Shown here: positions 7,775 to 16,083 of the stretch, piece after piece
Position numbering within the stretch: the stretch's first letter is position 1
Layout of the letters: every line of letters starts with the position of its first letter
DNA from: Bacillota bacterium
Lineage (GTDB): Bacteria; Bacillota; Clostridia; Oscillospirales; Acutalibacteraceae
Length of the DNA: 38,102 bases
Direction of reading: 5' to 3'
NCBI GenBank assembly: GCA_023458915.1
Contig: JAEWWM010000066.1
Coordinates: 1-38,102 of the forward strand
The notes under the pieces: model-generated
Told to the model about the DNA's origin: nothing
What the model saw: only the letters and a program-made list of their open reading frames with translations
The model's database searches: none
Program-made: the position numbers and the translations under genes

Positions 7775-8638
7775 ATGAAGCAGGTAATATATGTTGACAT
7801 ATTAATTGCTGTAAATTTGTTCATAAATTATTTCCTATTGGTTACCACAGCTAAATTTTTGTGCTTGAAACGGAAACCATGGCGATTAATTTTGGGCGAA
7901 ATTCTCGGCGGAATTTATTCACTTTACATACTTCTTCCAGAATTTAGTTTATTTCTTTCGATTGTTATAAAATTTTTTATGTCTTTCACAATCATTTGGG
8001 TAACGTTTGGGATCAAAAATATCAGAACATTTTTTAAAACTCTCGTTTGCTTTTATTTTATTAACTTTGCATTTTCCGGAATTATGTTTGCGACATGGTG
8101 CATTTTTCATCCAAATGGCATGGCAATAAATAATGGCGTTGTTTATTTTAATATATCACCAATAATTCTTATTTCCTCAACGCTCGTTTCTTACATATTA
8201 ATTGAACTTATTAACCGTACTTTAGGCAAAAAAAAAATTAAAACAAGGTGGTGCGACGTGAACATAAAATTCGAAGACAAATCAGCTGTTTTAAAAGCAA
8301 AAGTCGATACGGGGAATTCACTTAAAGAGCCTTTTTCAGGGCTTCCCGTTATTGTTGCAAGAAAAAGCAGCATTGAAGGTATCTTACCAAGCGATATGCT
8401 AATTAATATTGCCGACGACACATCGAAATCAAATATAAACTTGCTTCAAAACGTAAAACACAAAATAAGAATGGTACCTTTTAAAACGGTTTCAGGCGAT
8501 GGACTACTCCCAGCTTTTCAGCCCGGGGGAATTAGCATATCAGGTGGGCCCGAAAAAACGGCGTATATAGCAGTGTGTTCAGATAGTATCCTCCCGGAAG
8601 AAACCTCAGCGCTTATAAATCCTGACCTTATCGACTAA
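7775..8638 (+). CDS. spoIIGA: sporulation sigma-E factor processing peptidase SpoIIGA
   Basis: A 287-residue protein starting at an ATG after GGTGAG. The N-terminal 150 residues carry five hydrophobic segments, as expected for the polytopic domain that places SpoIIGA in the sporulation septum. The C-terminal cytoplasmic half carries the aspartic-protease signature VDTGNSLKEP with catalytic Asp178, followed by GLPVIV. In the known pathway SpoIIGA, triggered from the forespore by SpoIIR, removes the N-terminal pro-sequence of sigma-E in the mother cell. Its target gene lies 133 nt downstream. The gap contains hairpin repeat C. No frameshift or missing motif is seen, so the gene looks functional. 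Confidence 0.93.
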   Translation: MKQVIYVDILIAVNLFINYFLLVTTAKFLCLKRKPWRLILGEILGGIYSLYILLPEFSLFLSIVIKFFMSFTIIWVTFGIKNIRTFFKTLVCFYFINFAFSGIMFATWCIFHPNGMAINNGVVYFNISPIILISSTLVSYILIELINRTLGKKKIKTRWCDVNIKFEDKSAVLKAKVDTGNSLKEPFSGLPVIVARKSSIEGILPSDMLINIADDTSKSNINLLQNVKHKIRMVPFKTVSGDGLLPAFQPGGISISGGPEKTAYIAVCSDSILPEETSALINPDLID

Positions 8639-8680
8639 TATATAAATAATTTGAAAGTATTGCTTAGATAATTATTTTAG

Positions 8681-8712
8681 TTTTTCCTCCTTCCATGCAG
8701 TGGGATAGAAAA
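8681..8712. repeat. dispersed intergenic hairpin, copy C
   Basis: TTTTTCCTCCTTCCATGCAGTGGGATAGAAAA between spoIIGA and sigE, split here as TTTTTCCTCC TTCCATGCAG TGGGATAGAAAA. The preceding bases (AGTATTGCTTAG...TATTTTAG) resemble those before copy F near 17140-17168, so the element may extend to roughly 8655-8735. Confidence 0.45.
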
Positions 8713-8771
8713 CAGCAAAGCATTATAAAGTAGTCCCCTTAATAAACAATTTTTAAAAAGGAGAAATCGGA

Positions 8772-9506
8772 ATGCAAAGCCAAATAGCCGGATTAGTGGA
8801 AAGAGTAAAAAAATTTATAGGCTTTTTAAAAAGTAAGATATTTTTCAAAAAAAGAGGAATATATTACATAAACGGCCCCGAGGTTCTCCCAAAACCACTA
8901 TCGCGCGAGGAAGAAAATATTATAATAAACAAAATTCTTGCAGGCGAACCAAATAGCGTCAGAGAACCTCTCATTACGCATAATCTTCGGTTAGTTGTAT
9001 ACATAGCGAAAAAGTTTGATTCTTCAGGAATTCCTATAGAAGATTTGATTTCAACCGGGACTATTGGTCTTATTAAAGCAGTGAATACGTTTTGCCCGGC
9101 AAGAAACATAAAGCTTGCGACCTATGCTTCAAGATGCATCGAAAACGAGATTTTAATGTATCTTCGAAAAAGCACGCAATTAAAAAATGAAACCTCAATT
9201 GATGAGCCCTTAAATGTGGATTGGGACGGCAATGAACTTTTACTCTCCGATATACTCGGAAGCGACCAGGATATAATAACAGGAAAGCTTGAGCAGGAAA
9301 TCGAGTGCGGGCTTGTATTGAGCGCTGTAAATGGTTTACCTGAAAGGGACAAAATAATAATGGAGTTGCGATTCGGGCTTTCCGGGAAAAAAGAACACAC
9401 ACAAAAGGAAGTAGCAGATCTGATGGGGATTTCGCAGTCTTACATCTCACGGCTTGAAAAAAGGATAATAGAAAAATTAAAAAAAGACCTTGAGAAAGTC
9501 TCTTGA
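8772..9506 (+). CDS. sigE: RNA polymerase sporulation sigma factor sigma-E (pro-sigma-E)
   Basis: A 244-residue protein with an AAAGGAGAAAT ribosome binding site. The first 30 or so residues are a basic amphipathic pro-sequence, and GIYYINGPEVLPKPLSREEE matches the usual region around the SpoIIGA cleavage site. Region 2 (NLRLVVYIAKKFDSSGIPIEDLISTGTIGLIKAV) and NIKLATYASRCIENEILMYL are highly typical. Region 4 ends with the helix-turn-helix QKEVADLMGISQSYISRLEKRI. Sigma-E drives early mother-cell sporulation genes, of which yunB nearby is a known member in Bacillus. In many Clostridia and Bacilli sigG follows directly. Here it does not: the next gene is dut on the other strand. Confidence 0.96.
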   Translation: MQSQIAGLVERVKKFIGFLKSKIFFKKRGIYYINGPEVLPKPLSREEENIIINKILAGEPNSVREPLITHNLRLVVYIAKKFDSSGIPIEDLISTGTIGLIKAVNTFCPARNIKLATYASRCIENEILMYLRKSTQLKNETSIDEPLNVDWDGNELLLSDILGSDQDIITGKLEQEIECGLVLSAVNGLPERDKIIMELRFGLSGKKEHTQKEVADLMGISQSYISRLEKRIIEKLKKDLEKVS

Positions 9507-9716
9507 AAGTAATAACTTTGAAAAACTTAGATAGCATACTATAAAATATAGATAAACTCTACCTCAAGCCACTTCCGCAATTAAATCCAATTTATTTAAT
9601 TTAAACGAAAAAGTTTGTATTTACGGAAGGAACTTTCGGTTTAGAAAGGCTACGCCTTTCTAAACCTCTAATTAAACTATACTTGCTTATAATTTTATTA
9701 AAATTAATCTCCTGGA
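9507..9716. terminator. bidirectional terminator-like hairpin between sigE and dut
   Basis: A perfect 13-bp stem, GGTTTAGAAAGGC (9638-9650) and GCCTTTCTAAACC (9654-9666), with a TAC loop. The genes on both sides converge on it. A second, weaker pairing (CACTTCCG near 9569 with CGGAAGG near 9624) lies to its left. No long U-tract follows on either strand, so termination efficiency is uncertain. Confidence 0.5.
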
Positions 9717-10178
9717 TTATTTACCCGTTGAGCCAAACCCTCCGCTTCCGCGGCCGGTTACATCAAGGCTCTCTACTTCAATAAGTGGAAAAGATTCCAC
9801 GCGCATTATGATCATCTGTGCAATACGCTCTCCAGGCGTAATTGTGTATGACTCGTTTCCAACATTGCAAAGTCCCACACAAATTTCACCGCGGTAATCG
9901 CTATCAATAACGCCTACCCCATTTGAAAGGGTAATTCCATGCTTTACTCCAAGGCCGCTCCTTGCAAATATAAACGCCGCGTATTCACTACTCGGAATGC
10001 TAATAGCTATTCCACATGGAATACGCACCAAATCACCGGGTTTAATCGTGATTTCTTCATTGATGCATGCACAAAGATCCAAACCGGCAGAACCAGAAGT
10101 TGCTCTTTCCGGCAGACAAGCTTTCGCTGATAATTTACAAAAATTTAACACATTTTTAGATTGACTTTTTGTTTCCAC
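9717..10178 (-). CDS. dut: deoxyuridine 5'-triphosphate nucleotidohydrolase (dUTPase)
   Basis: A 153-residue trimeric-type dUTPase starting at GTG 10178 behind AAGGGTG. It splits dUTP into dUMP and pyrophosphate, keeping uracil out of DNA and supplying dUMP for dTMP. All five conserved motifs are visible in order: AGLDL, ARSGLG, GVIDSDYRGEI, GERIAQMI and the C-terminal GRGSGGFGSTG arm. Length is normal. It converges on sigE and is probably monocistronic. It could be chromosomal or phage-derived, since many phages carry dut, but no phage genes adjoin it directly. Confidence 0.95.
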   Translation of the reverse strand: METKSQSKNVLNFCKLSAKACLPERATSGSAGLDLCACINEEITIKPGDLVRIPCGIAISIPSSEYAAFIFARSGLGVKHGITLSNGVGVIDSDYRGEICVGLCNVGNESYTITPGERIAQMIIMRVESFPLIEVESLDVTGRGSGGFGSTGK

Positions 10179-10650
10179 ACTATCACCCTTGTTATCAACA
10201 TTTCTATGTTTATTTAAAAAATTTTTCGTAGTAAAAAGAAATAATCACATTCTTTTAGTCTACTATTGTTATTTATTTTAAAAAGTTTTCCTCATTTTCA
10301 ACAGCACTTTCAACATTTTAAGATTAAAGTTCAAATAAAGAAGAATATTTTATTCCAAAAATTTCATTAATTTTATAAAAATATAATTAAATTGACTAAA
10401 CGCGGTATTACTCACTTCTATACAAACCTTTCTCTTATATTAACTTTTTTCTTAAATTTTTGTTACCTTTTTTTAATCTTTTTTACAGTGCGTAAATTAA
10501 TTTTATCACATTGAAAGAGTGAATTGGTAAAATTTCTACACTTTATGCAGTTTGTCCTATGATTAAGAAAATTCTTTTCAAAAAATTATTTAAATTGCTA
10601 AAAAGATTTTTAAAAGTAATTCAAAAAGACTACTGTAAATCTATTTGGTT
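10179..10650. other. AT-rich intergenic region, no gene seen
   Basis: 472 bp of low-complexity A/T sequence between the dut start and the yunB stop. No tRNA, strong terminator or promoter with both boxes was found. A plus-strand frame at 10559-10705 encodes a Lys/Leu-rich peptide but has no ribosome binding site. Confidence 0.5.
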
Positions 10651-11328
10651 TTATTGCGCCTTACCATTTTCAGGCGCTTCAGCGACAGCGCCGTGCATGC
10701 TTTGAACCGCTGTACCTCCGAAGAAATTCGGCACTTTACCGACTATCACGGTTTCAGCAACGAGGACACTGGTATCAAGCTCCGTTACACATGAATAGCC
10801 GGGAACTATCACGCTTATTCTCGTATGAACCGAAATATAAATTTGATGAAGGGTTTGATTTATCCCTGAACTTGAAAAATTACTTTTAAAATCAGTAAGG
10901 ACGCTTCCTGAAATAACAATTTTGAGTGGGATCGGCGGACCTTTGCCGTTTAAAAGCTCAAATCCGCTAAGAGTTCCGAGCGCAATTGAAAGATCTTTGC
11001 TTTTAAGCTCAGAAAATTTTTTTTGAATAAGAAGGCTCACGTGGGATTTAAGATAGTTGACTTTATAAGCATCGGACGAAATCGCTAAAACCTCGCCGCT
11101 TTCGTTTTTACTAAGATGAACTATACCTGCATAGGCGTCTTTGCCGCCCCCCATATCTTCAAGGACAGCTTCATTTACAATTTCCGCAGAAATCATGCGC
11201 GCCCGATTTGCAGAAATGCTCTTCACAACCGGGCGAAACTGAAAATCCATAAATACAAATGCACCTAAAATAACAAAAAAGAAAACGATTAACTTTCGTT
11301 TTCTTCTTCTTGCAGCAGCCCTATTCAA
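10651..11328 (-). CDS. yunB: sporulation protein YunB
   Basis: The chosen start is TTG 11328, because GGAGG lies 9 nt before it. An upstream in-frame ATG at 11373 has no ribosome binding site and would add 15 residues. The resulting 225-residue protein begins with a very basic stretch (AAARRRKRK), then one membrane segment (LIVFFFVILGAFVFMDF), then an outer domain with SANRARMISAEIVNEAV and a conserved LGTLSGFELLNGKGPPIPLKI stretch. This is the YunB family architecture. In Bacillus the gene is in the sigma-E regulon and its product is needed for normal spores. I see no convincing sigma-E promoter here. It is a single gene, convergent in layout with nothing on its 3' side. Confidence 0.88.
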   Translation of the reverse strand: MNRAAARRRKRKLIVFFFVILGAFVFMDFQFRPVVKSISANRARMISAEIVNEAVLEDMGGGKDAYAGIVHLSKNESGEVLAISSDAYKVNYLKSHVSLLIQKKFSELKSKDLSIALGTLSGFELLNGKGPPIPLKIVISGSVLTDFKSNFSSSGINQTLHQIYISVHTRISVIVPGYSCVTELDTSVLVAETVIVGKVPNFFGGTAVQSMHGAVAEAPENGKAQ

Positions 11329-11544
11329 AATCTTTTGCCTCCAATACAAGTAAAAAAGATTTTTATACTGCATCTATTTATTATAAAATATACAATTCAA
11401 GGAAATTGTGTGATTTACGGAAAAATTTAACTTAAAAAATAAGTCTAATTTATAAATTTATGGGGATACTTTTATTATGCGAACTAATAATCGCATTGAT
11501 TATTTAAACCTTTAAAAATAAATTTATAAAAGGAGAGGATTAAA

Positions 11545-11778
11545 ATGTGCAAAGAATCAAATGGATTCGGTAACGGATGCGGTTGCATGTGCCACAAATT
11601 TTTTGGGATTATAAGATTAGTAATCGCTGGAATTTTTATAGGAACTGCAGCGGGAATGACGCTTATGTATTTCTTCGATCATGATAGATGGCTTCAATTT
11701 AAAGCCAAAAAAATGTTCAAAAATGCGCAGGATTTAACTAACAATATCAAATCTAAAATGAATGGCGAAAATAATTAA
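11545..11778 (+). CDS. small Cys-rich single-TM protein, unknown function
   Basis: A 77-residue protein with a strong AAAGGAGAGG ribosome binding site and its own terminator, so very probably real. It has four cysteines in the first 16 residues (including CGCMCHK), one membrane segment at about 20-43 (IIRLVIAGIFIGTAAGMTLMYFF), then a basic amphipathic C-terminal helix with KAKKMFKNAQDLTNNIKSKM. It loosely resembles YtxH-type small membrane proteins. The Cys/His cluster could bind a metal, which is inference. It sits between yunB and the phage module and belongs to neither operon. Confidence 0.7.
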   Translation: MCKESNGFGNGCGCMCHKFFGIIRLVIAGIFIGTAAGMTLMYFFDHDRWLQFKAKKMFKNAQDLTNNIKSKMNGENN

Positions 11779-11810
11779 AATTATAGAAACTTCAAAATTA
11801 ATTTTTAAAA

Positions 11811-11851
11811 TGGTGAAATTTTCTTAAAAAAGAATTTTTCACCACTTTTTT
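11811..11851 (+). terminator. rho-independent terminator
   Basis: TGGTGAAATTTTCTT pairs with AAGAATTTTTCACCA around an AAAA loop, followed by CTTTTTT. It ends the small membrane-protein transcript and separates it from the phage module. Confidence 0.85.
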
Positions 11852-11955
11852 AACATTTTTCGATTTTTTGCCTCTGAATATGCAAAAAATTATTTTTTTA
11901 AACTGAGATGTGCAGTTAATCAATTTCTAAACAACGAATTTTCAAGGAGGATGAT

Positions 11956-12486
11956 ATGCATAAACAAAACACTCTTAAAAAGAAAGAACTTGTATTTTGC
12001 CACGAGTACATAAAAACAGGTAACGCAAAAGAAGCCGCAAGGCTTGCGGGATATAAAAACAAGCCTGAGCAAAAAGGAACCGAGCTTATGGCGAAAAACG
12101 AAATACCACAAAAAATAGAAGAAATCTATACCGGTAAAAAGAAAAACCTTATTTACAAAGCAACAACAGGCTACGAACGTTTAGCATTTGGCAGTATTTC
12201 AGATTCCGTAAAACTTTTATTTTCTGAAAATTTAAGACCTGAGGATTTAGAAAAAATGGACCTTTTTAATATTTCAGAAATAAAAAAGCCGAAAGAAGGG
12301 GCAATGGAAATCAAATTTTTTGATAGGCTCCGCGCACTTGAAAAACTAGAGCAAATCGACATGGAGCAAAAAGGCGACAAAGACCCGTTTTACTACGCTT
12401 TAGAGCAGGGTATAAAAAAGCTAGGCGTGCTGTCTGAAAAAAGTTCTTCTAAGGAATTATCCGGAGAATCATTAAATGAAACTTGA
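11956..12486 (+). CDS. phage terminase small subunit
   Basis: A 176-residue protein with AAGGAGG 7 nt before the ATG. The N-terminus has the Terminase_2 helix-turn-helix pattern KKKELVFCHEYIKTGNAKEAARLAGYKNKPEQKGTEL (read in parts), which recognises the packaging site on phage DNA. The central part is charged and helical. The C-terminal tail overlaps the large-subunit start by 11 nt, indicating translational coupling. It is the first gene of the module. Confidence 0.85.
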   Translation: MHKQNTLKKKELVFCHEYIKTGNAKEAARLAGYKNKPEQKGTELMAKNEIPQKIEEIYTGKKKNLIYKATTGYERLAFGSISDSVKLLFSENLRPEDLEKMDLFNISEIKKPKEGAMEIKFFDRLRALEKLEQIDMEQKGDKDPFYYALEQGIKKLGVLSEKSSSKELSGESLNET

Positions 12487-13729
12487 AAGCTTTTCAGAAA
12501 AGCAAACTATAGCGCTAACGTGGTGGGTTAATAACTCTCCTTACGAAAAATTTGATGCGATCATTTGCGATGGGTCAATTAGAAGCGGTAAAACAGTGTG
12601 TATGTCAATTTCTTTTATACTTTGGGCATTTTATAGATTCAACGGCTCGGCTTTTGCGCTTTGCGGGAAGACAATCAGGTCACTCAAAAGAAACGTTATA
12701 ACGCCAATTCTGCCAATTTTAAAAAATCTTGGATTTAAATGTGAACAAAAGCTATCTGAAAATCTTATAAAGATTACATATGAAGGGCGAACAAACCTTT
12801 TTTACTTATTTGGTGGTAAAGATGAATCCTCCGCGGCTCTGATTCAAGGAATGACTCTCTCAGGGGTTCTATTTGATGAAGTAGCCCTTATGCCACGCTC
12901 ATTTGTTGACCAGGCGCTTGCAAGATGTTCAGTCTATGGCTCCAAATTCTGGTTCAATTGCAATCCTGAATATCCGGGGCACTGGTTTTACAAAGAGTGG
13001 ATTTTAAAAAAACGCCAGCGCAGAGCGTTTTACCTGCACTTTACTATGGATGACAACCCTTCACTCTCCAATGCTCTTAAAGAAAGATATAAGCGTCTTT
13101 ATAGCGGGACTTTTTACCAAAGATTTATTGAAGGCAGATGGGTTGCCGTTGAAGGGCTCATTTACCCATATATGACGGAAGAACCAACATTTTGTGCTAC
13201 GCCGAAAGAAGAATTTTCAAAATATGCGCTTTCTTGCGATTACGGAATAGTAAATCCGACTTCATGCGGGTTATGGGGCGAAAAAGACGGCACTTGGTAC
13301 CGAATTGATGAATATTATTATGACTCCAGAAAAGAAGGTGAAACAAGAACAGATGAAGAACATTATAAACAAATTTGTAATTTAATCGGGGATAAGCATA
13401 TTGATTGTATAACAGTAGACCCATCTGCCGCAAGTTTTATTACTCTTATTCGGCGGCATGGCAAGTACAGTGTTATACCCGCTAAAAACAATGTGGTGGA
13501 TGGCATTAGAGAGGTTTCTACCGCACTTAAACGAGGTGACATAAAGATTTGCAAAAACTGCATAAATTCTATTCGTGAATTTTCGCTTTACAAATGGAAC
13601 GACAGTGGAAACAAAGACACACCCACTAAAGAAAATGACCACGCAATGGATGATATCAGATATTTCGTAACTACCATTTTGCAAGTTGACGATGACCCAT
13701 TTTTCGCATTAGCTACAACCAGAAGATAG
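12476..13729 (+). CDS. phage terminase large subunit (PBSX type)
   Basis: A 417-residue packaging motor and nuclease. ATPase half: Walker A GSIRSGKT at 33-40, Walker B GVLFDEVALM with Asp134/Glu135, and the coupling-type motif FNCNPEYPGHW near 160-170. Nuclease half: SCDYGIVNPT with Asp255, CITVDPSAASF near 320, and a C-terminal HAMDDIRY near 404, which supply the acidic metal ligands. Length and order match intact PBSX/Terminase_3 proteins. It overlaps the small subunit and is followed 40 nt later by the portal. Every key residue is present, so it could still work. Confidence 0.93.
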   Translation: MKLESFSEKQTIALTWWVNNSPYEKFDAIICDGSIRSGKTVCMSISFILWAFYRFNGSAFALCGKTIRSLKRNVITPILPILKNLGFKCEQKLSENLIKITYEGRTNLFYLFGGKDESSAALIQGMTLSGVLFDEVALMPRSFVDQALARCSVYGSKFWFNCNPEYPGHWFYKEWILKKRQRRAFYLHFTMDDNPSLSNALKERYKRLYSGTFYQRFIEGRWVAVEGLIYPYMTEEPTFCATPKEEFSKYALSCDYGIVNPTSCGLWGEKDGTWYRIDEYYYDSRKEGETRTDEEHYKQICNLIGDKHIDCITVDPSAASFITLIRRHGKYSVIPAKNNVVDGIREVSTALKRGDIKICKNCINSIREFSLYKWNDSGNKDTPTKENDHAMDDIRYFVTTILQVDDDPFFALATTRR

Positions 13730-13769
13730 AAGGTAATTTCCCAGAAAATGATAAAAAAGGAGTGTAAAA

Positions 13770-14945
13770 GTGGAATTTTTTAAAAAGAAAAATCAAACCA
13801 AAGCAGCTGTACAAACAGCTCCGGCGCACTTCGCCCCTGGGCATCCGTTTAGTATACTCGGGAAATATAATTCACTATCCAGCCCGGAAATTAAGCTTTA
13901 TAAAACTCTAAGAGAAGCTGTTCCGATTATAGATGCCGCAATTTCAAAAATCATAAGGCTCACAGGTGAATTTAAAATAAAGTGCGATAACGAAGACATC
14001 GAATACAAAATTAATAAATTTATTTCAAATGTTCAGGTGAACTCATGTGGCAGCGGTGCAAACAATTTTATTCTTTCGCATTTGAATCAACTTTTAACTT
14101 ATGGAACAGCGGTTGGCGAAGTTGTTATAAACACGAGCGGAAATAATATTGAAGCGCTTTACAATACTTCACTTTCAAATGTAGAACTTTTAACAGGCGA
14201 CAGTCCGCTTGAACTTAAAGTCTATCGTAAAAAAACTGATGGCTCACTTGAAACCATAAAATACCCTGATTTAATTCTTGTTTCGGCACTGAACGTAGAC
14301 CCCGGTTGCATTTACGGCAACTCCATAATGAAAGGTCTGCCATTTATAAGCAATATCCTACTTAAAATCTACAACAGCATCGGAATTAATTGGGAACGCG
14401 TTGGAAATGTTAGATTTGCAGTAACTTATAAGCCCGCCGCTGATGCAGGTGAACGATCTTACTCCAAGCAACGCGCTTCGCAAATAGCTTTGGAATGGAG
14501 CAAAGCGATGCAAAGCGGGCCTCACCCAAGCGATTTTATTGCTGTCGGGGATGTGGATATTAAAGTCATCGGCTCCGACAACCAAATTCTTGAAAGTCAG
14601 GTCCCTGTGCGCCAAATGCTCGAGCAAATAATCAGCAAACTTTCAATACCGCCCTTTTTATTAGGGCTCAACTGGTCAACGACTGAAACAATGTCCACCC
14701 AGCAATCAGAAATACTCAGCAGCGAACTCGAAGCTTACCGCAGAATTTTAAATCCTATAATTCGAAAAATTTGCGATATGTGGCTTCGCTTAAACACTAT
14801 GGAAACAGATTATACCGTCGAGTGGGATAAGATCGACCTTAAAGATCATTTGCATATTGCCAACGCACGGCTTATAAACGCCAAAGCAATTGAAATTGAA
14901 AAAAAGATTGAAAGAGATTACGGAGAACCTAAATTACAAAATTAG
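13770..14945 (+). CDS. phage portal protein
   Basis: A 391-residue protein starting at GTG behind AAGGAGTG. Portal hallmarks include LYKTLREAVPIIDAAISKIIRLTG, LLTYGTAVGEVVI, and the late helix region QMLEQIISKLSIPPFLLGLNW followed by TMSTQQSEILSSELEAYRRIL. The portal ring sits at one capsid vertex and admits DNA. Position directly after the terminase agrees. It ends 11 nt before the protease gene. Slightly short compared with 450-500-residue portals, but no gap is evident. Confidence 0.88.
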   Translation: MEFFKKKNQTKAAVQTAPAHFAPGHPFSILGKYNSLSSPEIKLYKTLREAVPIIDAAISKIIRLTGEFKIKCDNEDIEYKINKFISNVQVNSCGSGANNFILSHLNQLLTYGTAVGEVVINTSGNNIEALYNTSLSNVELLTGDSPLELKVYRKKTDGSLETIKYPDLILVSALNVDPGCIYGNSIMKGLPFISNILLKIYNSIGINWERVGNVRFAVTYKPAADAGERSYSKQRASQIALEWSKAMQSGPHPSDFIAVGDVDIKVIGSDNQILESQVPVRQMLEQIISKLSIPPFLLGLNWSTTETMSTQQSEILSSELEAYRRILNPIIRKICDMWLRLNTMETDYTVEWDKIDLKDHLHIANARLINAKAIEIEKKIERDYGEPKLQN

Positions 14946-14956
14946 GAGATTTAAAT

Positions 14957-15952
14957 ATGAAAGATGGCTACGTGATAAAAAATAAATCTGTTCCTAACGC
15001 ATCAAATGAAGATTTAGAGCTCATTAATAAACTCACTAGAAGAAATTTTACCGAAGAAGAAATTTATATTTTTTCCGTCGTGCTTTGTGATAACGACATT
15101 GACCGCGAAAACGAACGTTTTACAAATGAAGCACTTGAAAAACTCGCCGAGCTTTATGTAGGAAAAACCGGAATACTCGACCACAACCCAACAAGCGAAA
15201 ATCAAACTGCAAGAATCTATGATTGTAAAGTTGAAAGTGTAGACGGTAAAACCAACCGATTAAAAGAGCCTTACAACAGACTCGTCGCTAAAGCGTATAT
15301 GCCCCGTTCCGCGAAAAATGAAGACATTATTTTGGAGATAGATTCAGGAATCAAAAAAGAGGTGAGTGTTGGATGCTCAGTTGCAATTAAAATATGTTCT
15401 ATATGCGCAAAAAATATGAAATCAGAAAACTGCGCGCATATTAAAGGACGCAAATATAAAAAAGCAGGCGTAAATCAGATTTGCCATGTAATTTTAGATA
15501 ATCCGACTGATGCTTATGAATGGTCGTTTGTTGCGGTACCGGCTCAGCGCGAGGCGGGAATTATAAAATCGTTTATTCCAATCGGAGATGGGGGTGAAAC
15601 AAAAATGGAAGATATTATTAAAAGCTTGGGAATGGGGAAAACCGTGAATCTTAGTGAAAATGAATCCACAAAACTTTTTGAACTAATTAAAACCTTAAAA
15701 GAAAAAGCTGAGGTTGGCAATTTTTACAAAGAAGAACTGAAAAATGAAGTTGTTAAGCTCTCGGCAATGGTTCAACCTGAAATTAGCATATCACTGATGA
15801 AATGCGTTTCTGAAAAGCTTTCAATTGATGAACTTAAATCTTTTAGAGATTCTTTCAAATCAAAACTTTCAAATGTAATTCCCGCTAAACCACAATTTAC
15901 CCCAGAAAAATCTGAGCTTTCTAAAAATCAGAACACGGAGTTCAAAATATAA
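14957..15952 (+). CDS. phage prohead protease/scaffold-like protein
   Basis: A 331-residue protein with the N-terminal segment EEIYIFSVVLCDNDIDRENERFT and GKTGILDHNP, then a Cys cluster CSICAKN...NCAHIKG that could bind zinc, then EWSFVAVPAQREAGIIKSF. These are typical of the head maturation protease encoded between portal and capsid in Clostridial siphophages. Residues 210-331 are charged and helical and probably serve as the internal scaffold. The exact catalytic residues are not assigned. The gene position supports the call strongly. Confidence 0.75.
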   Translation: MKDGYVIKNKSVPNASNEDLELINKLTRRNFTEEEIYIFSVVLCDNDIDRENERFTNEALEKLAELYVGKTGILDHNPTSENQTARIYDCKVESVDGKTNRLKEPYNRLVAKAYMPRSAKNEDIILEIDSGIKKEVSVGCSVAIKICSICAKNMKSENCAHIKGRKYKKAGVNQICHVILDNPTDAYEWSFVAVPAQREAGIIKSFIPIGDGGETKMEDIIKSLGMGKTVNLSENESTKLFELIKTLKEKAEVGNFYKEELKNEVVKLSAMVQPEISISLMKCVSEKLSIDELKSFRDSFKSKLSNVIPAKPQFTPEKSELSKNQNTEFKI

Positions 15953-15984
15953 AATTTTAAACATCTCACCAAAATAATCACTAC

Positions 15985-16019
15985 AGCTATTTCTTTCGCT
16001 ATACGACAAGAAGAATAGC
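15985..16019. repeat. dispersed intergenic hairpin, copy E, inside the phage module
   Basis: GCTATT/AATAGC outer stem, TCTT/AAGA middle stem and TCG/CGA inner stem around a CTATA loop. It shares the CTATACG core with copy A. It lies in a 131-nt gap between protease and capsid genes, longer than the gaps elsewhere in the module. Confidence 0.5.
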
Positions 16020-16083
16020 AACAAAAACACGGCAAAATAAATATTTTAAAAAATTAAATTTAAATAAAATGGGGGAAATTAAA

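Noticed and set aside
9073..9537. 154-codon minus-strand frame opposite sigE
   Set aside because: Antisense shadow of the highly conserved sigE; no ribosome binding site and no family match.
10559..10705. 48-codon plus-strand frame encoding a Lys/Leu-rich amphipathic peptide (MIKKILFKKLFKLLKRFLK...)
   Set aside because: It looks like a cationic antimicrobial helix, but there is no ribosome binding site, it runs into the yunB 3' end on the other strand, and A/T-rich DNA readily yields Lys/Leu/Phe codons.
11374..11460. sigma-E promoter upstream of yunB
   Set aside because: A GTATATT box is present, but no CATACA-like -10 box lies at the right distance.
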